A stretch of 64,000 nt of DNA from Ceratotherium simum simum (GCF_000283155.1 NW_004454170.1:10680063-10744062); one strand, 5' to 3'; shown: positions 1 through 11,365, numbered from the stretch's first letter. The notes: generated by a model not told the origin, from the letters alone. Numbers and translations are program-made.

Positions 1-128
1 TGTGTGGGGGAAGGGGGCAGAGGGTTCTTTAGACAGAATAAGCAGGGAGGGCTTCTAAAGAGCATCAATTTAGATAATGTAAGTTAAGTCTTTAGCTTGG
101 TGCCTGACACATGGGAAGCTCGCAACTC

Positions 129-366
129 TTTTTTTTTTTTTTTTTGTGAGGAAGATCAGCCCTGAGCTAACATCCATGCCCATCCTCCTCTTTTTTTGCT
201 GAGGAAGACTGGCCCTGGGCTAACATCTGTGCGTATCTTCCTCTACTTTGTGGGACGCCGCCACAGCATGGCTTGACAAGCAGTGCGTTGGTGCGCGCCT
301 GGCATCCAAACCCGGGCCGCCGCAGCGGAGCGCGCACACTTAACTGCTACGCCACGGGGCAGGCCC
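129..366 (-). mobile_element. Equine-type tRNA-derived SINE (ERE family), antisense
   Basis: A poly-T run (129-145) begins the element, as expected for a SINE on the minus strand. The body holds two similar CT-rich/'ctgagctaacat' modules followed by a tRNA-like head read in reverse. On the minus strand the head starts gggcctgccccgtggc and contains an A-box-like TGGCGTAGCAG; the B box appears degenerate (GGTTTGG where GGTTCGA is expected). ERE SINEs are known only from perissodactyls, so this is a lineage marker. I saw no clear target-site duplication. Open frames here, including 273-464, are SINE sequence, not genes. Confidence 0.88.
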
Positions 367-370
367 ATCA

Positions 371-1149
371 ATACTTGATAACTGCTCTTGCTATTATTAT
401 TAACTGTCACCTCTCCCTCATTATATGCCGCTCAACACATGAAGACAAGAGGAAAAGCTTGTAAAGTTCGAAGAAATGGTGAGAGCTTTGCAGACGTGCT
501 AGCCCTGGATGGTCGGGGAACTCCAGTTCTTAGTAACTGAATGTGTCTTTCCATCTTGCAAGGCAGGCCTTCCTTGTTGGGTGGTTCTAAGCAACTTACT
601 TTTCTGTACGCCTCCTCTGGGGTTTGTCATTTGAGCCCTCTCTCCAAATCATCACCCCCAAGCATCAATCTGCGGCAACTGCCCAGTATCTTTAAATCTG
701 CATCTTCCTGACTGTTATTAGTGCAAGTTTCAATTCATGTCCATTTAGAAACAAGGACAATTAAATCCTGAATTAATGCGGGGACAATGAATAGCAAAAG
801 GCCCTTCCTTGCAGAGATAATATTCAGTGTACAGGAGTGTTGTCTATCGGATCGAAATATAGTCCCTCTGACTTCATATTTTTGAGCACTCTCTGAGATT
901 CTAGAACAGTTGGCCTATCTGGTGGAAGACAAGGGAGGGATTAGGGCTGGGAGTTTGAGTGAGTATAACAGGCTGACTTCACTGTATTCCTAGGAAGGAT
1001 GTGAAGCACATGAAAGTTCATGAGCTAACCTCGTTGAAGTACTTGGAAAGGCAGAGGCCTCCATCTTGCCTACAACTCAACGCCTTCCCTTGGTTACCTA
1101 AGGGAATCCACTTACGACTCTATTACCTGGTAAATTAGGAGAGTGATTC
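371..1149. other. Unique sequence, no gene recognised
   Basis: I see no recognisable repeat, RNA gene or exon in this stretch. Base composition is ordinary and all frames are short. Confidence 0.5.
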
Positions 1150-1470
1150 AGTCAGGTGTATTTATCACGAAGGGAACTGAAGATAATTAATACACTGCAT
1201 TGAATGCAAATTGCACCCACAGCACTTATCTCGTTTTCAATTAGCACAAATGTTACAGCGCTGCAGGCTTGTTAGGGTTTTACCATGGGCTAGGTAATTA
1301 ATTTCCGTGAGCCACGTATCAGGCACCTGGTAATGCCGTTTATTAATAAATGTCACCCCAGGTATCAGTTTGTTAGAAGAGGTAAATAAATGGAATGCGC
1401 AGTTGTCTGCCCTGTGCAGATCTGTTTTTACACCTCGCTGAATCTTTTCAGTTGTTTGTTTATTGACGAG
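1150..1470. promoter_or_regulatory. Candidate conserved noncoding element (enhancer-like)
   Basis: This AT-rich, repeat-free block contains several homeodomain-type cores, among them gataattaatac, aggtaattaattt and a 12-bp perfect palindrome TTTATTAATAAA at 1339-1350. It also has a caggcacctgg E-box-like site just upstream of the palindrome. The texture resembles deeply conserved developmental enhancers. This is inference from sequence style only; no conservation can be seen in a single genome. Confidence 0.3.
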
Positions 1471-2239
1471 AGTGACTACTGAGATTACAATTGCAAACAA
1501 AGGGAAATCCCCGCCTGGAATGTGGCCTCAAAGGGGGATTCCTTTTTCTTCCCCCTCAGGGAGGGTCAGGCCTGTGATTGGAGTTGTCATAGGTGAGTTC
1601 CTGTGGCTTCAGAAAGTGTTTTCCCACAGGAGACCCACAGGGGACAGTCAGAAAGGAGAGCTTGCTTCTGGAACGCCTCCTGCAGCTGCCCGCAGACTCA
1701 CTCACTGGGACAGCTCTGTCCACACTTCCCCTCTGTGACTCTTTGGGGAGCAAGAGGTCTTACGCACCCTCTTCTTGTGTCCCTGTCCCGTCTCACCTCT
1801 GCCCCGTCTCTCTGCTCTTAGCTGCTCTCATCTCTGCTCTTAGCTGCCTACACCGTACCATTCGGGCCTCTGACATGAGCAGGTGGGTAGGATTTGGAGG
1901 CTTTGACAAGGGTGGGTTGTTGAGCAGAAGTCCCAAATTTCTGTGAGCTTGTCCCCTCTCTCCGTGTTGGCAGGTGACATTAGATTTTTTTTGTAAAAAA
2001 ACGAATTAGCAGATTCCAACTGCATACCTACTATGGGTCGGATGCTTGCCAGAGCTGGAGGGTTATTGGCTCAGATGCCATTTTATCAACACTCCTGTGG
2101 TAACCTCAGTTTTGCCCAGTAAACGGTTTCCTCTCTTTGCCCCGAACCAGCTGGGACCTTCATCAGCAATCAGCAATTCCCACCCTACATTTTGAAGTTT
2201 GTTGCTCCTTGAGTTCCCTTGAGGACCCTATGTGAGGAG
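1471..2239. other. Unique sequence with a 17-bp short repeat
   Basis: No gene or named transposon is recognised. The 17-mer tctctgctcttagctgc occurs at 1809-1825 and again at 1831-1847, a minor local duplication with a 22-bp period. Frames of 60-117 codons across 1463-1946 overlap on both strands and have no protein-like features. Confidence 0.5.
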
Positions 2240-2330
2240 CCACTGTGATTTGATTAACTGAGTTAATACATGTAACGCATTTACTACAATGCCTGGCACT
2301 TACTAAGTACCCAGTGACTTAGCTGTGATA
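2240..2330 (+). repeat. MIR SINE, 3' part
   Basis: The stretch with gagttaatacatgtaa, then acaatgcctggcacttactaagtac, follows the 3' half of the MIR consensus in its forward orientation. It is truncated and diverged. Confidence 0.6.
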
Positions 2331-2394
2331 AGTGTGGTTGCTGTTATCAGCACTGGTTATATCCCCTCCTACAGGGAAAGGCTGGCAGAGGGTG

Positions 2395-3038
2395 ATCATC
2401 CATTTAGTAGTATTCACTGAGCACCTACCGTGTGCCAGGCACTGCTTTGGTGCTGCAGATAAAACAGACAAAAATCCTGGTCCTAATGAAGTATACATTC
2501 TATTGGAGACAGGAAATAAGCAGGTAAGTAAACATATGGTATGTCAGAGAGTTGAGTGCCGTAGAGAAACAGCAGGTAGGGAGGGAAGAGTGGGAGTGAA
2601 AAGGTTTTCAGTTTTAAATAGGGGACTCAGTGAAGGCCTTGGTGCGAAGGTACCATTTGAGCAGAGATGTGAGGGAGGTTGGAATCCAGCTCTTGGATAT
2701 CTGGGGGCAGGAGCCTTCTCGACAGAGGGAAGAGCAAATGAAAAGACTCTGAGTCAAGAGGATGCCAGGAGCCCCAAGGAGACCAGTGAGGCCAGAGTGG
2801 AATGAATGGGAGGAGATGACAGGAGAGGAAGCCTCGGAAGTTACCGTGACTAGGTCAGGTAGGACCGTGGGGGTGATGTTAAGAACTTTGTATTTTATTC
2901 TGAGATAGGGTGCCATAGGAAGATATTGAACAGGGGAGGGACATGGTCTGGCTTGGGTTTAAAAGGATCACTGTGGCCTTCGTGTTTAGAAATAGACCGT
3001 AGAGGACAAGAGAGAAGCAGAGAGACCAGTAAGGAGGA
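2395..3038 (+). repeat. Old mammalian interspersed repeat ('gagcacctac..gtgccaggcactg' type)
   Basis: The block starts with the familiar tattcactgagcacctaccgtgtgccaggcactg motif and continues through cagacaaaaatcctggtcctaatga, ggatatctgggggcagga and aggatcactgtggcc. This order recurs genome-wide in mammals. I am sure it is interspersed repeat DNA but not which library family (L2-like or another old element). The 157-codon frame at 2332-2805 runs through this repeat and is not a gene. Confidence 0.65.
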
Positions 3039-3039
3039 T

Positions 3040-3518
3040 ATATTAGTTTCTTATTGCTGCTGTAACAAATTACCACAAATTTAGTGGCTTAAAACAACAC
3101 AAATTTCTCATTTTACAGTTATGGAGGTCAGAGTCCTAAAATCAAGGTGTTGGCAGGGCTGCGTTCCTTCTGAGGCTCTAGAGGAAAATTCATTTCCTTC
3201 ACTTTTTCAGCTTCTAAAGACCACCTGCATTCCTTGGCTCATGGCTTCTTCCTCCATCTTCAAAGCCAGCAGCATAGCATCTTCAAATCTCTCTCTCTCT
3301 CTGATGTCTTCTTCTGTTGTCACATTTCCTTCCCGACCCTTCTCTTTCCCATATAAGGATCCTTGTGATTATACTGAGCCCATCTGCATAATCCAGGATA
3401 ATCTTCCTGTCTCAAGATCCTTAACTTAATCACATCTGCAAGGTCCCTTTGCCATTCATGAGTTTTGGGGATTAGGAGGCGTTCATCTTTGGAAGGCCAT
3501 TATTCTGCCTACCATAAA
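3040..3518 (-). mobile_element. Solo LTR, ERVL-MaLR (MLT1-like)
   Basis: Read on the plus strand, the element starts tattagtttcttattgctgctgtaac, has the ttctcattttacagttatggaggtc region, and ends near ttggaaggccattattctgcctaccata. That is the reverse complement of an MLT1-type LTR, whose sense 3' end carries ataaatttctgttgtttaagcc. No internal retroviral sequence adjoins it, so it is a solo LTR. It abuts the preceding old repeat directly. Confidence 0.72.
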
Positions 3519-3875
3519 GGTTAGTGCATTAATGGAGGTGAAGGATGAAGGTAGTTTGGCCAAAGGCGGTGAGAAGCAGTTGGATCCTGGTGATGTATCA
3601 AGCTGCCTCATATGTTGGGCCAATTTCAGCATGGAAGCTTCTATAATTCTCTGGGTCTGTGGCATGGACATCACCTTTTTCATTATCATTTCAACTGACT
3701 TGGAGTCTGTTTCTCATCCCAATAGTTTGCCCACAAACTAAGGAACCATAGACAGCTGTAGTGGGAAGAGACTTTAGTAGCTATCAAGTCTCCATTATTA
3801 CTTTATAAATTCTTGCTTTGTCCTGGGCCCAATGAAAACTTCTTGTGTAGTTTTTACCAACTTCACCTATTTATT
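3519..3875. other. Mostly unique sequence
   Basis: Bases near 3740-3800 resemble an eroded MIR-class head (ggaaccatagacagctgtag then ggaagagactttagtagc). Nothing else is recognisable. Confidence 0.35.
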
Positions 3876-4125
3876 CTTTTATTCATTCATTCAGCATTTC
3901 CTGGGCATCTGTTGAGTGCACTGCTATGTAAAAGTGGAAATAGTAAGATGTAAGAGTCATGATCCTTATTCCTGGGAGAAAGGGATCTATTTGCAATCTA
4001 TTTGGAAGGAATCAGAGAACAATTATAGAACTAAATATAAGTGAGTGAAAAATGAAATGCAGAATTTATGCATCAGTATCAAAGGAGTGAGGGATGTGCA
4101 GAGGCTTCTTGGAAGAAGTAACAGG
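3876..4125 (+). repeat. Old mammalian interspersed repeat, diverged
   Basis: Starts with ttattcattcattcagcatttcctgggcatctgttgagtgc and later has aggcttcttggaagaag. It matches the same old repeat class as 2395-3038, with much greater decay. Confidence 0.45.
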
Positions 4126-4129
4126 TCAT

Positions 4130-4715
4130 GAATTTTTATTTTTTCATTGGAGGCCAGTCAGAGAATTGCCAGCTTTTCATTTTAAGAATGGATGTTAGAA
4201 AAATTCTTAACATCTCTTATTGCCATCATTTCATAATAGTTAGGACATCTAAGATATAAAAAGGACAAGATCTCAGAATAAAGGGGGCATCCTTTGGATT
4301 AAACATATTTAGCTTTATAAAAAATCAATACTTTGTCTTTATTTTTCTCATTTTACTGAGGGTCGTTGGGGATTGGCATAGGTCTCTAAACCTCAGCCTA
4401 GAGACAAAGGACTAGTTTGGATTTCTGACTTTATTGAACATGGTTATCTCCCTGTATTTTTTTGGCTCCAACTTCAGATAGCTGGTGACCAGATGACTAG
4501 GATCTGGTGTCTCCCTGGTGGATATTCGCAAATCTCATCACTGCTCATTGGCTCCTTCACCAGAGGGAGGTTTGGGAGGTGGAGGAGGGAAGAGAAATGC
4601 AGACCAGTTTGTGTTGGGGCATCTGTGGTCATCTTGTGGTGAGCAAGTGGTTGGCTCAAGTGATAATCTAATTCTACATTGAGATTTTGGGATTTTCTGG
4701 GGGTTTCAGTCGTCA
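4130..4715. other. Unique sequence, no gene recognised
   Basis: No repeat consensus or exon signature is evident in this stretch. An 80-codon minus-strand frame at 4474-4716 lacks any domain-like feature. Confidence 0.45.
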
Positions 4716-4718
4716 TGC

Positions 4719-5151
4719 TTGTGTTAGTTTCCTGTGGTTGCTATAACAAATGACCACAAAGTTGGTGGCTTAACACATCAGAACTTATTCTCTCACAGTT
4801 CTGGAGGCTGGAGGCTGAAATCCAGGTGTCAGCGGGGCCATGCTCCCTCTGAAGGCTCTAGGGAGAAATCCTTCCTCGCCTCTTCCAGCTTCAGGGGGTT
4901 TGCTGACAATCTTTGGCCTTCCTTGGCTTGGTCTGCATCACTCCAATCTCTGCCTCTGTCATCACACGGCGTTCTCACTGTGTGTCTGCCGTTATGTTTG
5001 TCTCCTCTTCTTTTAAGAACACCAGTCATTGAATTTAGAGCCCACTCTAGTCCAGTAACACCTCATCTTAACGAGTTACATCTGCAAAGGCTGTATTTCC
5101 AAATGAGGTCACGTTCTGAGGTTCTGGTGGATATGAGTTTTGGGGGGATAT
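4719..5151 (-). mobile_element. ERVL-MaLR LTR, antisense, interrupted near its end
   Basis: On the plus strand it begins gtgttagtttcctgtggttgctataac, then ctcacagttctggaggctgg, cattccttggcttg-like sequence, aatgaggtcacgttctgagg and ttttggggggata. This is an antisense MLT1-like LTR. Its expected tail (actattcaaccc) is not here but resumes at about 5555, after a second LTR of opposite orientation. This indicates a nested insertion. Confidence 0.75.
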
Positions 5152-5554
5152 TGTTTTGGGCTGGACTGTGTTCTCTCAAAATTCATATGTTGAAGCCCTA
5201 ACCCTCAGTACCTCAGAATAGGAGTGTATTTGGAGAGAGGGCCTTAAAGAGGTAATTAGGTTAAAATGAGGCCATTGGGGTGGGCCCTAATCCGCTCTGA
5301 CTGGTGTCCTTATAAGAAGAGATTAGGACACACAGAGACACCAGGAATGTGCACACACAGGAAAGACCGTGTGAGGACACACAGAGAAGGCAGCCATCTG
5401 CAAGCCAAGGGGAGAGGTCTCAGGAGAAACCAAACCTGCTGACACCTTGATCTTGGACTTCCTGCCTCCGGAACTAGGAGAAAATAAATTTCTGTTCTTT
5501 AGGCACCTTGTCTGTGGTATTTTGTTATGACAGCCTGTCAGACTGATCCAGACA
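5152..5554 (+). mobile_element. ERVL-MaLR (MLT1) LTR nested in an older antisense LTR
   Basis: It starts TGTTTTGGGCTGGACTGTG and contains ttcatatgttgaagccctaac, ggtaattaggtt, cttataagaagag, cagccatctgcaagcc, tcttggacttcctgcctcc and aataaatttctgttcttt, ending tgatccagaca. The order is the full MLT1 LTR consensus in sense. It sits inside the antisense LTR at 4719-5151, whose final bases (tattcaaccca) continue at 5557. I could not confirm a clean 5-bp target duplication. Confidence 0.82.
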
Positions 5555-5566
5555 CTATTCAACCCA

Positions 5567-6055
5567 GTTCAATGCCTGATATCCTTTATTTTTGGCTTAG
5601 ACAACCCAGCATATGATGGAGGGATTCCAAAATGGATTTCAAGATGTTATGCTTGTACCTTTTGTTACCATGTGCTCCATGTCTATTCCTACAAATGGAG
5701 TAGATATGCTGCACTTTGAGGGTGGGGTTGGGGGAGGGAGTGAGCACCTTTACACATGATGTTGTGAGATGGTGGCACCCACATAGACATCTGGAGGCCA
5801 CTGGCGCTGGGGAAATTCTGCTTAGGTAAATTATGGATTTGCCACACTGGGAGTTCTCTTTAGTCCCAGGTTCAGCAGACGTGTGTCCACATTGGGGGAC
5901 AGGTATGAGTGACGGGGTGGGGTGGGGTGGGGGCCCTAACAGCACTGGTTTCCCTGCTCCCAGCCTCATTATCGCTCTCCAAGGACCTCAGTCTCACCCA
6001 GGCCAGCCCTGCCCCCTTTTTGCACCCAGTAAACATTGCCAGTTTGCTTTCTCAT
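5567..6055. other. Unique sequence, no gene recognised
   Basis: No repeat or coding signal is evident. A short G-rich run (gacggggtggggtggggtgggggccc) lies at about 5912-5937. Confidence 0.45.
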
Positions 6056-6059
6056 GAAT

Positions 6060-6350
6060 ATGGATTTCCATCATCCCTCACTGTGGGGATAGATGTTGGG
6101 GGCAGAGCTGTTGATTACATTTCCAGCCAATCATTGCCCATTAGCGAGGAAGAGCGGTGGGCATTATGCCTCTTCAGTGAGGAGCCATTTGCATTTGGTT
6201 GGGCCCCCGCTTTCTTTCTGAGCATCTCTGGACCCTGAGCGCACTCAATTACTCCTGCATCCGGCTCTTCCTCTGTGATGCTCTTTTGCTTTCTAAGTGT
6301 CTTGATTGGATTCTCCAAATAGCTTGGTGCTAACTACAGCTGTTTAGCAT
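6060..6350. promoter_or_regulatory. Candidate conserved noncoding element
   Basis: Repeat-free sequence with a perfect POU octamer ATTTGCAT at 6187-6194, the motifs ccaatcattgcccattag and tcaattactcctgcat, and a cagctgtttagcat E-box region. The motif density resembles a regulatory element. Function is inference only. Confidence 0.25.
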
Positions 6351-7230
6351 ATCCCTGGGTGGAGGGTGATAAGGACATCAGGGCTTGGGGTGGCTGTAAC
6401 CAGCAGGAAACAAATATCTTTTCCTTTCCCTTTCTGCCCACACCTCTCCCCACGCCCCTCCTGATAGAACCCCCAGTCATTTGGAGGGATAGCCCCAGCA
6501 AGCCATGGGGTACATGCTCGTACATTTTGCAGTTTTTTTAGGGGAGGGCTGGAGCCCCTTCAATCCAGAGTTATCTGCTCAGTGCCCTTGCCTGTGGGGA
6601 TGTTGGTTTCCTGACTGCTTTGGAGGGGAATCTGTGGGGTCCGGCCCGGATGCTTTCCCTCACCACTTCCACTTCTGAGAAAGAGGAGGTAAGTGGATCT
6701 AAGCAGAGCCCATTGGGAAAGCATTCTCCCCTCCTTTCCTGGATCTTCCAGCAGAGCCATTGGGCTGTAAGGGAAAAATGGAGGCCTGACCTGGGAGACA
6801 GGCATTTTTGCATCCTGTTCACAAATCCTCATCATCAGTAATGTGTGAAGACAACTGGGAATGACAGAGGGTCTCTTTCTTTTGCGGGATCATGTTATTT
6901 TTAACCCCCTTCTGCCGCCCATGGTCCTCTGGACAGCCCTTCTCCAGAGTCACAAACAATTGCTCTTGTTAAGGTTGGAGCGTTTTCCCTCCCTCCTCTG
7001 CGCCTCGCCTGTGGGCCCTTGCCCCGGCTCCCCCTTGGCTGTGTTACTAGGGATGCTGTTCTGTTTTCTTTTCCCCCTTTGTTTTGCCTCTTTAAGAAAA
7101 GGAAAGTGAGCACCTGAGAAAGAGAGCGAGAGGGAGGCCGAGGGGGAAGAGACGGTGAGCACCAAATGATCTGAGAATGATAAAGGAAGGTTACCTGTGT
7201 GTTTGTCAACAAGATGAAATAAATAAGAGA
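6351..7230. other. Unique sequence, no gene recognised
   Basis: Frames of 60-104 codons occur on both strands, but they overlap each other and have biased low-complexity composition (for example pyrimidine-rich 7050-7100). A splice-donor-like aggaggtaagtgg lies at about 6684, without any supporting open exon. An A-run occupies 7230-7245. Confidence 0.45.
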
Positions 7231-7254
7231 AAAAAAAAAAAAAAAGGACAGCAG

Positions 7255-7560
7255 TCAAAGGCAATCAAATATGTATTTAATTAAAGCAAACATAAAAATA
7301 AAAGTTACATGTTGAATCAATAAACAGCACTTTTTTCTACATGCATTTTGAACAAGACAGATCAGAATCTTGCATGATGAAGACATAATGTGTCATAATA
7401 ATTAGGAACACAGACAAAAGAACAGCTAATCAGCATGCAAATGTATGCAGTTCTGGTGATTCAGATGAGGCAGATTTCTACCTCTTTTTTGCTTGATTCA
7501 TCTTCATTGCTAATCATCTGAAGGCTGCCAAATGTTCACTGACACTAATGTATTATAGGT
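7255..7560. promoter_or_regulatory. Candidate conserved noncoding element
   Basis: AT-rich, repeat-free block with atttaattaaagc, cataataattagg, aacagctaatcagc and a perfect octamer ATGCAAAT at 7435-7442. TGATTCAGATGA and GATTCATCTTCATTGC lie close by. This mix of homeodomain, POU and bZIP-like sites is typical of developmental enhancers. Unproven. Confidence 0.33.
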
Positions 7561-8780
7561 CAAGAGAGGCAGGTCTTCACCTATTACCCCCCCAGACAAT
7601 ATGCTTCCTTCCCTGTTTCCTCTTCAGGATTTTCAGCAATCACTGCCAGATGCAATCAGACTCCTTGAATAGGAGCAACTGAGGCTTGTTTGTGGCTCGG
7701 ATTCATTAGAATCAGGAGGCTGAAGAAAGGAATAAATTACTTAATTGCACAAAAAAGTTGCAGCCAAAGTGATGGTGAGAGAAACCGATTGTGTAGATAC
7801 GCATTAGGCCACTCTTGGAATGGGGCGTCTTAGAATAGCTGGTAGTTTGGCCTCACAGATTCAGTCAGATTTGGGTGTCCTCCAAAACAGATGGCTCCAC
7901 ATACCATCTATTCTTCTCTTTGTCAGGTTTTACCATTTATTTGATCTTGGTCCCTCTCTGATGCTGGTTGTATTAGTTGTAACACAAATATGCATTCAGA
8001 TCATATCCATTTAGTCTGGCCTCTCCCAACTTTTGTTCTTCATCTTTTTTCTTTCTCTTTCTCTTTTTTTTTTTTTTTTGAGGAGATGATCAAGTTGAAT
8101 AAAACCCTTGTTGTCCATCTCCTGAATGCTCCTTCGCATGAAATGCAGGAAATGGGAAGACTGCACGGGCCTGCAGTGCAGGGACGTGAGCCCTAGCCTG
8201 AACCGAGCAGGAGGGAGGAGTCACTCAAATGGTCAAAGAAAGAAAGAAGTTGCTCTATTTTCTAACCACCAGGATACATTTCTTGCCTCAGACTAACTCT
8301 TAATCTATTAAAAAAAAAAGACATACTATTAACCAGTGCTGTTCACAAAGAACCAAGGAAGAAGAAACAAAACCATGCAGAACAGTCTCACATGCTCTCT
8401 CTCTTTTCTCTGGCACTCCGCACGTCTCCGGCCGTGGGGCCTCTGTCTCAGGCATGGCACTCAGGTTTCTGGTCATGTGCCTGACTTGTGGGTGGTCTTC
8501 AGGTCTTGAAGAAGGGACTTCATTTTCTCTCTGAAATCCTTGCATCGTTAGTAGCTGTGTGTCTCCGCCTGTGTGTACATGTGTGTATGTGAGGGTGTTA
8601 GGGGAAGGGGCTGACACAAGACGAGGCCCTGGCAGGGCAGAAATTGGGAAAGAAATAATTATGATTAATTTTTATTTGGGGAAAAAAAAGCATTCAGAAA
8701 GACAGGAGACTTTTCTGGTACTGTTGAAAAGTAATTGACTAAGCTGATTTACCCAGTTTTGTTCTGACACCTCCCCTCAA
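7561..8780. other. Unique sequence with a short pyrimidine tract
   Basis: A pyrimidine run lies at about 8045-8079 (tttttctttctctttctc then poly-T) and may be the remnant of a tail. No repeat family or gene is recognised in the rest. A 105-codon minus-strand frame at 8300-8617 has no domain features. Confidence 0.4.
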
Positions 8781-9185
8781 CCTCCCTTTGCTCTTTGCTG
8801 TTCCCTTTGTCTGGCAGTCCCTTCCTCCAGATCTTTCCAAGCCTGGGTCATCACATCATGCAGCATCAATCCCACATCCTTAAAGGGGCCAGCTCTGCCC
8901 TCCAAAGGTCAATTAGTGGTCACCCATCCACTCCCATCTCTATCTTGTTACATAGTTTTTATTTCCTTTATAGTATTTACTACTAACTGAATTTTATTTG
9001 TATGAGTTATTTATGTATTTAATTTTACTTACATGTATATTATCTTGTTGTCCCTATTAAAGAGTAGGTTTTGTGAGGGCAGAAATATTATCTGTCTGTT
9101 TTAGTTCTGTATCCTCAGTGTCTACACCCGGATCTGGCCTTCAGAAAGCATGCAATTCTTATTTGTTGTTTAAACAAATGATTTC
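8781..9185 (+). repeat. L2 LINE, 3' end
   Basis: The block shows ctttgctgttccctttgtctgg, the ttatgtatttaatttta-type spacer, ttttgtgagggcagaaatattat, and ctcagtgtctacaccc, with a decayed tail. This order follows the L2 3' end in sense orientation (occupation line, 'gagggcag' line, tail). Confidence 0.65.
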
Positions 9186-11220
9186 TGAAAATGAATTCTG
9201 CCTAGAGGTCAAATCACATTACCCATCAACTCCAAGAGGTTGCTCAAGTTATTTTCCTGAGCTGGGATGCCGTAACAAAATTTGCTGGAGGCTAAACGGT
9301 GGGCCGCTGATCTCTTTTAGCTACAAAGACATTTTGCCCAATTCTTCTTTCTAAGTCTGGTGCTCATTGGATGGGTGAGTGAGGTAGTGACTTTTTGAAA
9401 GGAAAGACATTTCTTTTCCTGAGTTCATGGTCTGTGTTTTGTCCATTTAGTGTGAACCGGATAAAAGTATAAACCATCTTTATAGTTCTGTGCAGACCTC
9501 TGGGTGTGGGTGGGAACCACTGGGAGGTCTGGGTGATGTGAGGAAAAGTGGGGAGGAGAAAGAGGAGAGAAGACAAGGGGAGACGAGAAAGGAAAGAAAT
9601 TCTAGACAAAGGAGGGTTGGAAGGTACCTTGAAGCTTAACATTGCATACATTAGAGACCTTGTGAATTGGAGACACTGCAAATGGACCCTGCAGTGGCTG
9701 AAATGCTGAGTGAAATGCCAGGTTGATCTCTATTAGATGAGTGAACATTGGCTAACTGCTTTTTTTCCAGGAGCTGAATAAGCCAAGAGAGTCATGGGGG
9801 AAGGCATTTCCTCCTCCGGTTTGATCACACCCTTTTAAAATTCCTGTTACAAAGACTAAGGTTCCAGCTGCTGACAATTGCATCTCCCAACCCTGAGCTC
9901 CCTACTAGGACTGGGTGTTAGTTGTAGCTTCTTGCAGGGAAGTGAAGAACTCTGTTCTTTCTGGTTTAGGGTACCACTTAGCCATTAAAAACAAAATAAA
10001 ACAAAACAAGTTCTTCTTTTTCTGAAACTTGCCACGACTGATATAAATGGAAATTAAATTAATCTTGGGGCTCGTTTTGCTTTCTCTGTCTTACAGTTGG
10101 AATGATTCCTTTCTCCCAGGAAGCTCAGCGAGGCATCTCCCAATGGCCTTGATCTCATTTCCAACTTCCGGGGACCCATGGGGTCACAGATTTATTGGGA
10201 ATGGGGAGTGGAGTGGGAGGCAGGTCCCGAGTGAGCAGCTCAGATCCAGGCATTTTAATTCCATGTGGAGTTGGCAGGGAGAAGGCCAGAACCGGCCCCA
10301 GACCATCTAATCCCTTATCGTGAGGGCCCCAGCTCCATGCCAAGAACGCGACTTTTGGAGAATGGCAGTTGTCTTGGGGGAGGCTCTCATCTCTGCAGGA
10401 AGCCAGCAGGCAGAATGGACACCACCAGATAGAGCCTTCTGTAGCCAGTCCAGAGGCATCTGATTATTCAGTGGATGTTTTTTTTTTTCTCTGGTCCAAA
10501 TAAGCCTCATATCCCTTCATCAGAACAAAGCTGAACTTTCCCACTCTCCGGCTGGCGGAGATAGCTGTCTTGGGCTCCTTGGAAAAAGCACCATGGTTAC
10601 CTTTCTTTCCCTTTTCCTTAGATCTTTTTGTTTGTTTGTTTGTTTTCTTTCTCATAAAGTAAGAAAGACATTCTTCTGTGCCTTGGCAGACAGCTGTCTG
10701 AGGTCCTTCCTCTATTGGGGTCTCACCGTTGGACCCCCAACCCCTCCCAGTTACACAGGCGACAAAAGCTCCTCCTGCCTTGCCTTTCACATGCCGTGTC
10801 TGAGGGAAGGAGCGGATCTCTGTGCCAGCAAGTGAACCTTGGCACCCTCTCAAAGAAACGTGAAGTGAGAGGGGTTCAAGAGGGAGGTCGTTTTGTGCGG
10901 AAAAGCTCTCGTTGCAGACCTCTCCACCAGCCTGTCTGAGGGCCTCCCGTGGGGGCACCGGAGAGATGGAAACCCATTCACACTGGGTATTGTGTCCACC
11001 CTGGCTCCTTCAGCTATTACTTTAACTTTAAACAGACTGAAGACAAAGATTCCCATGGGATGTAGGAGAAACCTAACCCCACTCCCTTCCCATCCATGTC
11101 TGCTCTAGATTTGGGACTTTAGTCTCAAAATGCCTCATTTTTCTAACCACCAAGTTACTTCACTGATTCTCTACCTGGAAATGCTGTGATCAACTGGCCT
11201 CTCTATTCATGTCTCAGGTT
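9186..11220. other. Unique sequence, about 2 kb, no gene recognised
   Basis: I found no named repeat here except low-complexity patches: aaaacaaaataaaacaaaac at about 9988-10008 and gtttgtttgtttgtttt at about 10628. Frames of 62-164 codons, the longest at 10464-10958 on the minus strand, overlap others on the opposite strand. They have no motif I recognise. Confidence 0.4.
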
Positions 11221-11224
11221 TGTG

Positions 11225-11365
11225 TTTCTTGAGCACAAATACACGTTTATTGCTGGACGCTGGGGAATCAGATAATTAAATCACTGTCCTGTTGGAGTGC
11301 AGTAAGCAAGCAAGACATGTAAACAATTAACTTACAGTGCAGTGTGATAGGTGGCTGGGTATCTG
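11225..11365 (+). repeat. Old interspersed repeat fragment
   Basis: Contains ttgagcacaaatacacgtttattgctggacgctggggaatcagataatt followed by gtgcagtaagcaagcaagacatgtaaac and cagtgtgataggtg. This is the order of the same old mammalian repeat as 2395-3038, highly decayed. Confidence 0.4.

Noticed and set aside
2332..2805. 157-codon plus-strand frame
   Set aside because: It lies almost wholly in an old interspersed repeat and has no start context or domain.
3121..3429. 102-codon plus-strand frame, Ser-rich
   Set aside because: Antisense reading of a MaLR LTR.
4734..5201. 155-codon plus-strand frame
   Set aside because: Crosses from the antisense LTR into the sense LTR nested in it; not a gene.
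10464..10958. 164-codon minus-strand frame in unique sequence
   Set aside because: Contains a Lys-rich low-complexity run (KKTNKQTKRSKEKGKKG) from a T-rich patch and overlaps plus-strand frames. No domain is recognised.
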